Source: Lineus longissimus (lineage: Eukaryota > Nemertea > Pilidiophora > Heteronemertea > Lineidae). From it: a DNA stretch of 64,000 nt. Positions 29,939-42,119 of the stretch are shown piece by piece. The DNA is taken from NCBI RefSeq assembly GCF_910592395.1, contig NC_088323.1, positions 7,066,001 to 7,130,000 on the forward strand. Direction: 5' to 3'. Numbering within the stretch: position 1 is the stretch's first letter; each line of letters starts with the position of its first letter. Both the position numbers and the translations under genes were made by a program. The notes under the pieces are model-generated. The model did not search any database. It saw only the letters and a list, made by a program, of their open reading frames with translations, and was not told the DNA's origin.

Positions 29939-30980
29939 CGTCGTCCGTTAGCAGGGCACGTTTCGTAACTGTTAGAGCTATTGAGTTGAAACTTGGTACA
30001 CATGTACCCTTATGTAATGACACCTTGGAGACTAAGTTTCGGTCCGATTCGTTTCATGGTTTGGCCACCAGGGGGCCAAACGTTAAAAGTGAAAATGTGC
30101 AATATCTCCCTTAATAGTAGTCGGGAAATGTTGAAAAAAATATGGTAGGTACTTCTAGCAAAGGTGCATCATATATCCTCCGGGTTTTTGATTTGACCTC
30201 CTTTTCAAGGTCACAGAGGTCAAATGGTGTAAATTGGCCGTTAGGATGTAACGATGGCACGTTTCTAAACTGCAATGACTATTGATACCAAATTTGGTAC
30301 ACATTTACCCCTTAGTCAGGTGATCTTAGGGACCAAAGTTTGGTCCAATATGATTCACCACTTGACCACCAGGGGGCAAAATCCAAAAACCTTAAAAATG
30401 TGATTATTCCTTAACTTCTTGCCCGATTGCCACCAATTTGATATCATGGGTACATCTAACCACCATACAGTATATGTCACACAGGTTTTCAATTTGACCT
30501 TCTTGTCAAGGTCACAGAGGTCAAATGACGTAAATTCGCCGTCAGGCCGTAACTATGGCACGTTTCTTAACTGCAATGACTATTGATCACAAATTAAGTA
30601 CACATGTACCCCTTGGTCAGGTGATCTCAGGTACCGTAGTTTGGTCCGATCTGATTTGCCGTTTGGCCTCCAGGGAGGGGGCCAAATCCTAAATTCATCA
30701 AAATGCCATTATTCCTAGTAATGACTTGCCCGATTGGCACCAATTTTATATCATAGGTACATCTAATTCTAACAACCATTCAATGTGTCACCCGGGTCTT
30801 CTTTGATTTGACCTACTTTTCAAGGTCACAGAGGTCGAATGTACTGTAAATTGGCCATTTTGGGGAAATTGTAATTGCTTGGACCTACATCAAACCTAAC
30901 ACTACATGACACAATACCATGCTCTTTATCCATCTTTCCTCCACATGAGGTGAGCACAATGGCCCTGGCCATTTCATTTA
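29826..30980. mobile_element. 'agctcacctc' dispersed element, copy 2 (1155 bp) with trinucleotide expansion
   Basis: Same sequence as copy 1 with only scattered substitutions. The extra 69 bp is almost entirely a (GTC)n run at about 29877-29938, in the place where copy 1 has only gtccgtcgtccgttag. High identity between two copies 11 kb apart implies recent activity or conversion. Confidence 0.87.
29877..29938. repeat. (GTC)n microsatellite, about 20 repeats
   Basis: Perfect cgtcgtcgtc run inside the copy-2 element. It creates poly-arginine open frames on both strands that are not genes. Confidence 0.97.
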
Positions 30981-32196
30981 TATATCTATTGAGGTTTATT
31001 TATGTCTTATGCTAAATACTGTTACTTTTGTTAATGTTGAAGGGACTATCTGATCTAAAACAGATGAGGTGACTGTTAGTGAAATGGACCTTTGAAATGG
31101 TCCTCCTAAGTATATTTGAAACTGGACTATAGGCCAAACGGTACAACGCATGGAAGTCAAAATTGATGTCGTTTTAATCTTTCTTGCAAATCTTTGTTAA
31201 GTCTATCTTAATATCTTAGTATTTGTGAATCAATGTTCTTATAACTTCTTATTCGTTGGTCTTACTTAGAAATATTTTGAGAGCGGTTTAGTACAATTTT
31301 GAGAGTGGCTCAGTACAATCTTGAGAGCGTTTCAGTACAATTTGAGAGCAGTTAGTTAAATACAATTTTGAGAGCCGTTCAATTTTGAGCATTGTGGTAT
31401 AGTGAAAATTCTTGGTTTTAAAAACTTGCTACCATTGATGATCAAACTGCTTTTCAAATTATTAAAGTTCTCAAAGAATTTGATGGAGAAAAACGAATTG
31501 ATATGTTAAAGGAGCAGTTACGTTAGATAGTGCTGGGTCAGGTGCATAATCAGAGTAGGATTGACAGATGTTGATCCACAACTTTACATCAGCAGTTGGT
31601 AGAATGTTTTTACTCATTTTCAGATGCCTACCAGAGCATCTCCAATACAGGAATGCTGTGAATAAGTGCGGGCCCAGCATCATGTGAAACAACTACGGTA
31701 CTCCTTTTATGCTTGTTGGTTTAATCTTTTGCTTTCTTAGGGTCATGACTGATATTTTTAAGTAGAATGGACTGAGGGCCCTAACAAATGATAAGATTTT
31801 ACTCCAGATATTAATTTGGTATTAAACAGTTATTTTAGATCAGTTAACCCGGACTGTGCCCTCTTAAGTACCGTTTGATTGCATGCAATTTACTAGACTC
31901 GAGGAGATTTCAACGTTTCATATGGAGATTTCATCAATGGTAGCTTGTTTTCTGGGTCACACTGTATAATGAGTTTGCCTGTCGCCACGGTAACAGAGTG
32001 TCATCTTATGTCGCTATTAGTTTAAGTCCATGCATCCAGTGCAGTTTCGACAAGTGACACTATTTTGTAAGCTTTACAAAAATAAATTTTGATATGAAAT
32101 CACTTTCTTTGTGTTTGCCTTTCAATAAAAATAATACTGGCACGAATGAATATACAAAGTCCACGGGCAAGTTTCTTCTTTACAAGCTTAGGGGAC
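30981..32196. other. Intergenic sequence, no gene seen
   Basis: Contains a small tandem array at 31272-31392 (about 24-bp units of ttttgagagcggttcagtac). Otherwise unique AT-rich DNA. Confidence 0.5.
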
Positions 32197-32765
32197 CAGT
32201 AGTGAATAGTTCATTTTCATATCATGGTGCGGAGAGGGAGATGACTCGATAGCCCTTAATAAGGGCTTATTGAATGTGTGCTTTACAAAATGGACCGCTA
32301 AATGTTTCAATATCAGTTGCTGCACCTATATTTAGTCCAAGGGTACAAGGAAGGCCTCGTTGAATAAGAATACCGTCAAATAGCATTCCGCGAAGATGAC
32401 GTCACTGCAGCTGCTGCCCTCTATTTCCCCATCGCTGAATTACAGGCAATGTCGGACAAAATGCGGTTTCGTAATGGATTCAGGCTTTCTAACTTGGGCA
32501 GTTAGATTCAATCTGGCACATGTCCGAGTGTTGGAAATACTACATTATTGTTCTGAATATTTCTCTCTCTGACTCGATGGTATCATTCATGCTAAAAACA
32601 ATGCAGGGTCAAAGATAATTTACTTTGGAATAAGCTCAAATGTCGATGTCCGCCTGTCACGTGACTAAAACGTCATCAATATCTTATGCAAATGACCTTG
32701 TGAGCTATAAATAGTAACTTCGCGGCATGCTATTATATCCCAAAGCAAGGAATGAAATCAGCTAC

Positions 32766-32863
32766 GGCGATGGTGGTGCTGTCTCGCGGTAGAGAATGGA
32801 ACTGAAATATTCGTCCAAAACTTTCAGTTCCCTGTTTTACCGCGAGATCGCGCTACCGTTGCC
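32766..32863. other. 98-nt near-continuous hairpin, copy 1
   Basis: The 5' arm is ggcgatggtggtgctgtctc gcggta...ggaactgaaa. The 3' arm is tttcagttcc...taccgcgagatcgcgctacc gttgcc. They pair over about 42 bp, with G:U pairs and two or three mismatches, around a 14-nt loop (tattcgtccaaaac). The size is that of a microRNA precursor or short foldback, but expression is unknown. Confidence 0.7.
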
Positions 32864-33211
32864 CAAGCCAATTTGCAATGCAATTGAGTGTTCGAAGGTT
32901 TATTGTCAATGTAAATTAGACATAAGTTGGGGGTGGGGGGGGGGGGGGCAGTAGTAAATAGCTCATTTTCATATCATGGTGCGGAGAGTGAGATGACTCG
33001 ATAGCCCTTAATAAGGCCTTATTGAATGTGTGCTGTGCTCAATGGACTGCTAAATAACATCAGCCTTAGACTAGAGGTTGTTAATCTAAATGTTTCAATA
33101 TCAGTTGATGCACCCATATTTAGTCAAAGGGTACAATGAAGGCCTCCCATATCAAGCCTCTGGGAATAGGAATACCGTCAAATTATATCCGGAAGGAATG
33201 AAATTAGCTAC

Positions 33212-33308
33212 GGCGATGGTGGTGCTGCCTCGCGGTAGAGAATGGAACTGAAATATTCGTCCAAAACTTTCAGTTCATGTTTTACCGCAAGATCGCGCCA
33301 CCGTCGCC
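33212..33308. other. 97-nt hairpin, copy 2
   Basis: Duplicate of the 32766 hairpin. The loop and upper stem are identical. The 3' arm reads accgcaagatcgcgccaccg tcgcc, where two G:U pairs of copy 1 become G:C, so pairing is kept despite substitution. Confidence 0.7.
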
Positions 33309-33564
33309 CAAGCCAATTTGCAATGCAATCGAGTACGTTTCGAAAGTTTATTGCCAATGTAAATTAGACATACGTTGGGGGGGGGGGGAATTTGATAACT
33401 CACACAACGTAGTGAGTGTAATGGTTACGTATGTATACACTGTATGTAAAGTGTAAACAAAATGCATATATCCATCATGTCCATTAAATCTGAAAACATT
33501 TGTGCAGACCCATGACAATTCTGGTTCCGGTACAGTTTTGTCGCATTCCATACGGGCCGCGCGT

Positions 33565-33612
33565 TGGCCGATCCTGCATTCATGATGCACCGCACTCACA
33601 GTTACGATGTCG
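33565..33612. repeat. Left flanking direct repeat of the satellite array
   Basis: ttggccgatcctgcattcat gatgcaccgcactcacagtt acgatgtcg. It matches 35667-35715 with about five changes. Confidence 0.8.
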
Positions 33613-33790
33613 GACATGAATCCCATCAAATATGGTCTTCAGTTCCTAGTAACTGAAAAGACCTTTTCGATCATCTGTGATCATCCTTGAGCTGTTTTGC
33701 ATCAATATCGGGTACGGTGAGACCGTTACTATGGTAGGCCGTAGGGGACATTAATGCCGATTTAAGTTCTAGAACATAATTATTTATTGT

Positions 33791-35664
33791 CTAGCACGTA
33801 AATCAGCCTATCACAGAGCAGGAATTTAGTGCTAGCACGTTAATCAACCAATCGGTGACCAAGAATAATGGTCGAGCACATAAATCAGCCTATCACAGTG
33901 CAGGAATTTAGTGCTAGCACGTTAATCAACAAATCGCTGACCAGGAATAATGGTCGAGCACATAAATCAGCCTATCACAGAGCAGGAATTTAGTGCTAGC
34001 ACGTTAATCAACCAATCGCTGACCAGGAATAATGGTCTAGCACATAAATCAGCCTATCACAGAGCAGGAATTTAGTGCTAGCACGTTAATCAACCAATCG
34101 CTGACCAGGAATAATGGTCGAGCACATAAATCAGCCTATCACAGAGCAGGAATTTAGTGCTAGCACGTTAATCAACCAATCGCTGACCAGGAATAATGGT
34201 CGAGCACATAAATCAGCCTATCACAGTGCAGGAATTTAGTGCTAGCACGTTAATCAACCAATCGGTGACCAGGAATAATGGTCGAGCACATAAATCAGCC
34301 TATCACAGAGCAGGAATTTAGTGCTAGCACGTTAATCAACCAATCGGTGACCAGGAATAATGGTCTAGCACATAAATCAGCCTATCACAGAGCAGGAATT
34401 TAGTGCTAGCACGTTAATCAACCAATCGGTGACCAGGAATAATGGTCTAGCACATAAATCAGCCTATCACAGAGCATGAATTTAGTGCTAGCACGTTAAT
34501 CAACCAATCGGTGACCAGGAATAATGGTCTAGCACATAAATCAGCCTATCACAGAGCAGGAATTTAGTGCTAGCACGTTAATCAACCAATCGGTGACCAG
34601 GAATAATGGTCGAGCACATAAATCAGCCTATCACAGAGCAGGAATTTAGTGCTAGCACATTAATCAACCAATCGCTGACCAGGAATAATGGTCGAGCACA
34701 TAAATCAGCCTATCACAGTGCAGGAATTTAGTGCTAGCACGTTAATCAACCAATCGGTGACCAGGAATAATGGTCGAGCACATAAATCAGCCTATCACAG
34801 AGCAGGAATTTAGTGCTAGCACGTTAATCAACCAATCGGTAACCAGGAATAATGGTCTAGCACATAAATCAGCCTATCACAGAGCAGGAATTTAGTGCTA
34901 GCACGTTAATCAACCAATCGGTGACCAGGAATAATGGTCTAGCACATAAATCAGCCTATCACAGAGCATGAATTTAGTGCTAGCACGTTAATCAACCAAT
35001 CGGTGACCAGGAATAATGGTCTAGCACATAAATCAGCCTATCACAGAGCATGAATTTAGTGCTAGCACGTTAATCAACCAATCGGTGACCAGGAATAATG
35101 GTCGAGCACATAAATCAGCCTATCACAGAGCAGGAATTTAGTGCTAGCACATTAATCAACCAATCGCTGACCAGGAATAATGGTCGAGCACATAAATCAG
35201 CCTATCACAGTGCAGGAATTTAGTGCTAGCACATTAATCAACCAATCGGTGACCAGGAATAATGGTCGAGCACATAAATCAGCCTATCACAGAGCAGGAA
35301 TTTAGTTCTAGCACGTTAATCAACCAATCGGTGACCAGGAATAATGGTTGAGCACAGAAATCAGCCTATCACAGTGCAGGAATTTAGTGCTAGCACGTTA
35401 ATCAACCAATCAGTGACCAGGAATAATGGTCGAGCACAGAAATCAGCCTATCACAGTGCAGGAATTTAGTGCTAGCACGTTAATCAACCAATCGGTGACC
35501 AGGAATAATGGTCGAGCACAGAAATCAGCCTATCACAGTGCAGGAATTTAGTGCTAGCACGTTAATCAACCAATCGGTGACCAGGAATAATGGTCGAGCA
35601 CATAAATCAGCCTATCACAGAGCAGGAATTTAGTTGTAGCACGTTAATCAACCAATCGCTGAAC
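33791..35664. repeat. 82-bp satellite array, about 23 copies, with 41-bp sub-units and 492-bp higher-order repeat
   Basis: The monomer is two related halves: agcacataaatcagcctatc acagagcaggaatttagtgc t, and agcacgttaatcaaccaatc ggtgaccaggaataatggtc t. Variant positions (cagtgcagg/cagagcagg/gagcatgaa, gtcgagc/gtctagc, cgctgacc/cggtgacc) recur in the same order every six monomers. The cagtg variant falls at 34224, 34716 and 35208, exactly 492 apart. The array ends abruptly inside a direct-repeat frame. Confidence 0.95.
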
Positions 35665-35666
35665 CA

Positions 35667-35715
35667 ATGGCCGATCCTGCATTCATGACGCACCGCACCC
35701 ACAGTTACGACGTCG
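35667..35715. repeat. Right flanking direct repeat of the satellite array
   Basis: atggccgatcctgcattcat gacgcaccgcacccacagtt acgacgtcg, the partner of 33565-33612. Most differences are C/T. Confidence 0.8.
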
Positions 35716-38700
35716 CAGAGAACGGGGAGGGGGTTTGGGGGACTCATCCCCCAATGTACTGACTAAATATGTCAGAAGGACGGGGTTTGGGGGGGGGGCT
35801 CCCCATGTCAAACAGTTGAGTGAGTTCACTAGAGCTCGCTCTTTACATATTAATTTTTTTAATGGGTTTATTGCTCTTGAACAATGGAAAGAAGAACAAT
35901 CAATCTTATTACAACGTTTCCTCTTGGAGTTTGTAATACAGATATATATTGATTTTGAAGGTGATGATGCTGCGATTCGCTATCCAAAATTTGCGCAGTG
36001 TTGTGGTTGTCGTTTAACAATTTCCTACTCAACCGCGATGTCTTTAGGAGACGGAGGTGGCTGAGACTGTCCTCACTCGTCACCAACCATCTCGTACACA
36101 TAAAATGCCAACATAACTAGAAAAATTATTTGCATTTAGCAGCGTTTCTAGATATCGTTAGAGTCTTGATTACATCACAGAGAGTGGCCCGGGACTGGCC
36201 GATAGTGATTACACACTGGCCACCTGGGCTAGGTTGTTCAGGCATTAAGTCTTAACGTGAAAATTTTAATGGGTTTAACTGAAAGAGATAACGTCCTTAA
36301 GGATACTTACCGTAACTGTTTGGGATACATGACTTATGTGCTTTTGAACAACCGGGCCCTGGCGGAAGCCTTTACGTAGGGACAACGTATGTAACAGAAG
36401 TTGGTCGTCGATTTTCAAACATGGAATATTTTATTGAATTAAATCTGCTTGTCCATACTAACAATTAAATTTGTGTAATTTATGACTGAAACGGACAACT
36501 CATATGAAAAACCAACTGTTAGAAACTTCGTGTTAGAAACCAACCGGTTGTGATTCTGTAGAACTGGCCTGGATTCTGTACAACACAATCTACGCATAAC
36601 TGAGCAGAATTGGGATGTTCAAGTGTAATACAGTAGAACCTCTCTATTATAGACACCCTCGGGACTGAAAAGTGATTATTGTCCTTTTCATGGCCAGTTT
36701 CCCTGAACTTTCATCCATTGAACGTGTGTGACGAGGGCAATCAAAATGCTTCACAATCACGACATTCCTGTTATCATGGAGAATAATTCGGCTGCAAGAT
36801 TCATGTCTTGAAAGTTTCACCAACACCTTGAACCGAGGACAGCCGCGTTCCTTTAAAAGTATGTGGTTCAACTCTGAAATCTGTCTAAAGTCAGAAATCT
36901 CACATCCCTGTCCCGAAGTCATATCATCACTCCTCACGTGTAAAAAATTGACGAAACTTAATTCTTTTATATATACAATAATTATTATCATCAAGCATCA
37001 ATATTACAGGCATGAAAGTTGTGTGTAAAAAGAACCTAAATCGTCTTCGTAGCTTCACCATTTTATGTCCGTGGGGCTCTGGAGGGTGGACTACAGGTCG
37101 AATTTCTTTGTAGTTTGGGTTTTATTGATACCTGCCCCAAAACCAAACAGGATTTTAGGGGTACAGCATTCTCCATGAAGATTCTTCAGCAAAGTCCAAT
37201 GGTCATTTTGAGGGTTCAACCTGGATAGGCCATATTTTGTTTCTGGATAGTTCTCATTCATACTTGGTACATGAGTAGATCGACACAACAAAATAACAAC
37301 CTGAACATTTCATCAAGATTGGTCACGAAGTTAACCGTACAGAGTGGAAAATGTCTGAATTCAATGCATTATGTCAATGTACACGAATGCACACGGAAAA
37401 TTTTTCGTTACCATGGTTACTTAAATGAGAAAATCCTGTTTTGTTTTGAGAAGAAGACCAATAAAAACCAAACTTTGAAGAAATCCGACCAATGGATCGC
37501 CCCACTGAGACACAAACGATGCGGACATTTATGACACTTTCCCAGATGCCAATTTTACTTACACTTTTCAACTGATTATCCTCATTTTCCCGAAATGACT
37601 CTCTGCAGATGGGAATATAATTAACTGTCCGACTAAAAATGACCGCAGTGGTTGTGTGTTCTGTGAAACCTCCCACTACGGACACCTCTGTAAGTACATG
37701 CAGGACACCCACTTGATTACCGACACTGGTTTTGATAAGAAAGAGCCAATTTCTATTCAATTTGATAACTGTAACAAGGAAACCTCTCTATTAAAGACAG
37801 CTTATCTGAGCTTGAGAGTGTCCTTAATGGAGGGGTTTCACTAGATTTTATATTTTCACAATGTCCAAACTATATAATTGTCGGCAAGAATCTCTTTAAT
37901 AAGCGAGACCAACTTCAATTTGACATCTGATAACCCAAAGAAAATTGCCAGCTTTTTGTAAAATCATCACAAAACGACTGACACTGTCATCAACCAACTG
38001 CAAAATGTGTAGTATTCTGCCCGGTTCATAAAAATTCATCTTGACATGCAAAATTTTGCCCACTTGGCCAGTGCACATGGGGTCCTCGGATTTCACGACG
38101 ACCGACCAGTGCGTTCACTTACGAAAATAACAAGATTATTATCGACTACACTACATCCAAGGTTCTGTACAGGAGAAAAATATATTAAAGTTAGGTTTTG
38201 GGCCCTGATCCGTGAGTATTGATAACGTAAGAGTCCAGCAATGTGCAAAACCCTTGGTGAAAAAGTGTAAATCAGCAACAGAAAGTGTAATTCCTGGTGA
38301 TTTTTGCACGACCTTTGAACAAATTTCCTTGGTCAAAGTGTTTCCTTGGTCAAAGAATTTGCCACCAATTCGACAAGAATAACTTAAGTGGTGCACAGTG
38401 CCTCCTGGTGATTGCTTGGAGTACCAGACACCTGAATTCGGGGTGGTTGGTGATAAAGTTTACGACCAGTGTAACAAAGATATGAGACAGTGTCATTAGT
38501 ACTGAATATAAATTTCAACATTGCCTTTGTATAGACAGATATACAAGTACATGTACTATATACACCAAGTTTCAGTGAAGTTGCTTGCATTAAAACTTAC
38601 TGCACTACGGCATTGTGTATAACTGCGTTTCTATTTTCCTGGACCACCAGTAATTATTAACAGCGTACCCCTTCGATTATGATCTACAAGTCAACTGCTC

Positions 38701-38765
38701 GCACAAGTCGACCCATAATAAAACATAAACATCTGCTGGAGACTCAATGGTCCTACAACTAAAAG
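35716..38765. other. Intergenic sequence with MITE fragments only
   Basis: Short pogo-like MITE remnants at about 36631-36672 (cagtagaacctctctattat) and 37765-37843 (aaacctctctattaaagaca ... gagtgtccttaatggagggg). The open frames are short and show no recognised domain; I do not call a gene. Confidence 0.5.
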
Positions 38766-38988
38766 ATAAAGGGGGACTATAGGCAGGAGCAGAGGGGCTA
38801 ATTTGGCCATCTTCCGGGGACTAATATATACAGTAATGGTACTGGGTCATGTCAGATTCAGCACTTAATACATTCTTCGTACAAGCGTGAATCATTTCGA
38901 TGTACTGTGAGATGTGAGAGACCCCTCTTGGCGCCTTTGTGTAACTTTATCTTGCCTACCTAGCTGCTGCCTATATTGTCCCTTTAAA
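38766..38988 (-). mobile_element. 223-bp MITE 'ttaaagggacaatataggca', copy 1 (reverse)
   Basis: The ends taaagggggactataggcag and cctatattgtccctttaaa form an inverted repeat. Internal phrases tgtgagatgtgagagacccc t and cttgcctacctagctgctgc are shared with 52995-53214 and 60521-60737. Confidence 0.85.
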
Positions 38989-40708
38989 ATAAATCACTAA
39001 AATTTAGTTGGAAAAACATAAACATTTATCTGCATGATAATACCCGCATATGCGGCTTGTATTCACCTAGATTTGCACTACATACTCATCAACAACTCTT
39101 TATAAACGCATTTTATACAAGATTATTCTTTGCTTTGTAAGATTTAAGTTTTTTGCACAAGATTATTCTTCCCTTTTGCTGTGGGTGATGTGCATAGCAT
39201 GACATGTACTTGCCCCTTTGACACGAACAGCATATCATGCCCCACTAATATTTCAGTATACCAACACTTGGTCGTGCCCTCTCGAAACACGCCAAACTCA
39301 CTTGAGGAACGTTAGTTTCATCCTGATAGAAATCGTATAGATGGTGACACTTTTGAATAGTTTCCACCTTTAAGATATAAGTAAGCTCCATTGTCGGCTC
39401 AAGATGGCCCCGGCCATAAAAGGGCTGCTACAGCAAAAGGGTTAACATGCTGCATCATCACCCTTGGGGTTCCACTAAAACTTGGCGGAACCCCGAACCC
39501 TAAAATTTGACAGAACCCCATGGTAGAGCCCTTGAGGTTCTGCTAACTTAGCGGTGGGACAGTGGCAAATTTGGCAACACGCTATAAAGATAACTGTGGT
39601 TTGGCAGTTGCCTAATCACCGTTAGCAGATAGCGGAGCTTTGAAAAACCAGGGCCAGGTGACAAAGTTAGCATGATATTTGGTATGCTCTGCATCCTCTT
39701 CGATCAGAATGTTATCTTTGTTAGAGCAGTGGTGAAAGATTTTTATTGGGAAAGAATGTCAACCAAATCTTTCATATCTGCAAATGTAATTGAAATGTAA
39801 GGTAAATGACTGGAACTGATTGTCATAAAAAGAAACATCGCCGTTGACAGCTAGCTTGAATATGCAGCGATATTGGCAGTGATTACAACAACTAATATCA
39901 AACTAATTATGAAAGACTTCCCGAGTGGATATTTCACACAATCAAAGCTTTAAAAGGCGCCAAGTCATTAGGAGGGGGACCTATCTATGTTGCATAATTG
40001 GGCATTTAATCGAAGCAAGCTACAACACTACATCTTATCATCACTCATTCAGAACAATAATCAGATCAGAATACTGAAAATTTCCTAGTTTTATACATTT
40101 GTAAATAATATAGTCGAATTCATAGTTTCATTTCTCAATGTTGTGTCGTGACAAGTCACAATATTAAGGAACAGAATTTGGATAATTTTAACAGTAGGCA
40201 TCAACAGGCAACTGTATCTCGCAGCTGCAGTGGTCAGAGACAACCCACAGCCGCAATCAGTCCTTCACCATGTTATGGTAAGGCTTTGCAAAAGAATAAG
40301 ATACGCTCATTAAAATATCCTCTTTACAAGCAACAATTAATAAAATCTATTTATCAATTCTTGTTACAAGCTATGGCTATGGCAGCAAAAATAGGCCAGA
40401 GATGCAAAAAATAAATATAAGTCAGATGTAGCTCATTTTAGCAAAAAAATTCAATTTCATCCGATAATCACACAGTTTATTTACAACAGTTTTCACTGGT
40501 CAAGCATGCCACATGTTCAGGATAAAACGGTAAAAATATTGACTGAAATAGACGCAAGATGGCGCAAGACAAGTCAGTAACGTCACTCACAAAATATCAA
40601 CACGCAGTTCTGGTGGTTAATTCAACCAATATACATGTACTGCATCCCTTGGGACCTAGCAGTGAATGAATTCAACCCCAGGGCTACAGGAAATTTCATC
40701 TCAAGATA
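38989..40708. other. Intergenic sequence, no gene seen
   Basis: Apart from the element at 39168-39445, AT-rich unique DNA. A TTTATT at 40476-40481 would read AATAAA on the minus strand, a possible but distant poly(A) signal (about 1.8 kb) for the distal Ral transcript. Confidence 0.35.
39168..39445. mobile_element. MITE-like element with 'cccttttgctgtggg' inverted ends
   Basis: Left end cccttttgctgtgggtgatg and right end ctgctacagcaaaagggtta are inverted. A related fragment starts at 45474. Confidence 0.55.
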
Positions 40709-40871
40709 CAGAGGAACCTCTCTTAGCAGACACCTCTCCATTAAGGAAAACCTCTCTATTAAGGACACAAATTGGTGGTTTCCATCTGATTTGACTTCTC
40801 TAATCAGGACGCCTCTATCAAGGACAGCACTTGTCTGTCCCAAGGGTGTCTGCAATAGAGAGGTTCTACTG
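40709..40871. mobile_element. pogo/Tigger-like MITE, copy 2
   Basis: Starts cagaggaacctctcttagca, contains tctctattaaggacacaaat t and aaggacagcacttgtctgtc, and ends gagaggttctactg. It has inverted CAG.GGAACCTC ends with TA at both borders, as expected for pogo-type target duplications. Confidence 0.8.
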
Positions 40872-41394
40872 TTATGCGTCACAATCATTTCAGAACTATC
40901 CTCAAGGCCGAGCCCAGACGGATATATCATTATTACAGAAATTCATAACTCGGCAAGCACAAAATTGCCCACCCAATCCCGACAAAGATTTTACTTAGAT
41001 CCGCGTTGATAAAAATAGCGAAAAAAACACTTTTTTCTTTCAGAAATTATGGCAATTGGCAAAAATTTGGCCGGTTACAGGTCTATTTTGCTGAATTGTT
41101 TAAGAAAAACCGACTCGTGCTACATACCGTAACCATGGCAACACATTGAGCAAACACAGTACATGTTACCAAGCAACACTACGTTACCAAGAGAACACTA
41201 CACTATCAAGAATGTAACACTACGTTACCAAGAATAACACGTTACCATGGCAACACGTTACCCGGTAATTGACGCTACGTTCAGATTTAACAAAACAACT
41301 TCCAAATGGACTGGAACAAATCTTGACAGAGAAATGCATATATGCAAGGTGATGTTTAAGATGTTGGTTCACCAATAAGAAGCTAAAATTTGGG

Positions 41395-41690
41395 GTTCAT
41401 AGTCGGATATCGCCTACAATATGGGTTATCATACGACTGTACACTTTAACCCCCGTCTGTCCTGAAACCTTTCACAGTATACCTCAGATGAGCTAATCAA
41501 CCATGAGCACTTCTGACCGGTACCCATTTATACACCTGGGTGCAGAGAGACAAGTAGACAGAGAGACCTGCCTACAGTCTCACGCCGACAGTGGCGATCG
41601 AACCCAGGACCTCTTGACCACAAGTCGAGAGTCCCAGCCACGACATCAAAGCTACTACACCACAGAATGCCTTGTCCAGTGCCATAAACC
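41395..41690 (-). mobile_element. tRNA-derived SINE (reverse orientation)
   Basis: On the minus strand a tRNA-like head with gactctcgacttgtggtcaa g and a B-box-like ggttcgatcgcc is followed by gactgtaggcaggtctctct, then gtctacttgtctctctgcac and a tail agtgtacagtcgtatgata. It matches 57150-57435 throughout. The resulting open frame (107 codons) is not a gene. Confidence 0.75.
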
Positions 41691-42119
41691 TCTATCAAGC
41701 CTTCAGAATCATAGGGTCGATCTCGAACTTGCTATGATGCAGACAAGCCAGGAAAGAGGTCATTTCTGCAATAACCAACTCCTAGCCACATTTGATAAAG
41801 AGGTTCAGATTTTAATCCACGAATGAGAATCAGTTGATTTTTTCTCCGGTCGACTTCATCGAGTGGAGCTGATTGTTTTGTATCATTGTTTCTAATACCA
41901 GACATTAAAAACAAACGAATTTCTGACAACAGGCATCACGATATCCGTCGTCAAAATGCCACACTGTTCCCGTTTTTCGAAATCTGAACCACTTGAAGAG
42001 TATTTTGTGTCCTTGACAAATCATAACATCCCACAGAAACGATTGATATCCGGGCTGCACATTCGAAGGATCCCCCTCAAGGTAACTTGTAATGTCTAGT
42101 CATTGCTAACCACTGCAGA

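Larger units (their letters stand above)
32197..33389. repeat. Segmental tandem duplication (copies 32197-32948 and 32949-33389)
   Basis: Both copies start cagtagtgaatag / cagtagtaaatag, continue ttcatatcatggtgcggaga g.gagatgactcgatagccc ttaataagg, and end with a hairpin block and a poly-G tract after acataagttg / acatacgttg. Copy 2 lacks about 370 bp of the middle of copy 1 and has about 60 bp of its own (around 33050). The second copy starts exactly where the poly-G of the first ends. Confidence 0.85.

Noticed and set aside
29829-30114. Poly-arginine open frames on both strands
   Set aside because: They are the translation of a (GTC)n microsatellite inside a mobile element; no gene context.
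33791-35664. CRISPR-like regular repeat
   Set aside because: Whole 82-bp units repeat with no unique spacers, and the DNA is clearly animal with spliced genes.
35735-36064. 109-codon open frame on the plus strand
   Set aside because: Begins in G-rich low-complexity DNA just after the satellite flank; no family features.
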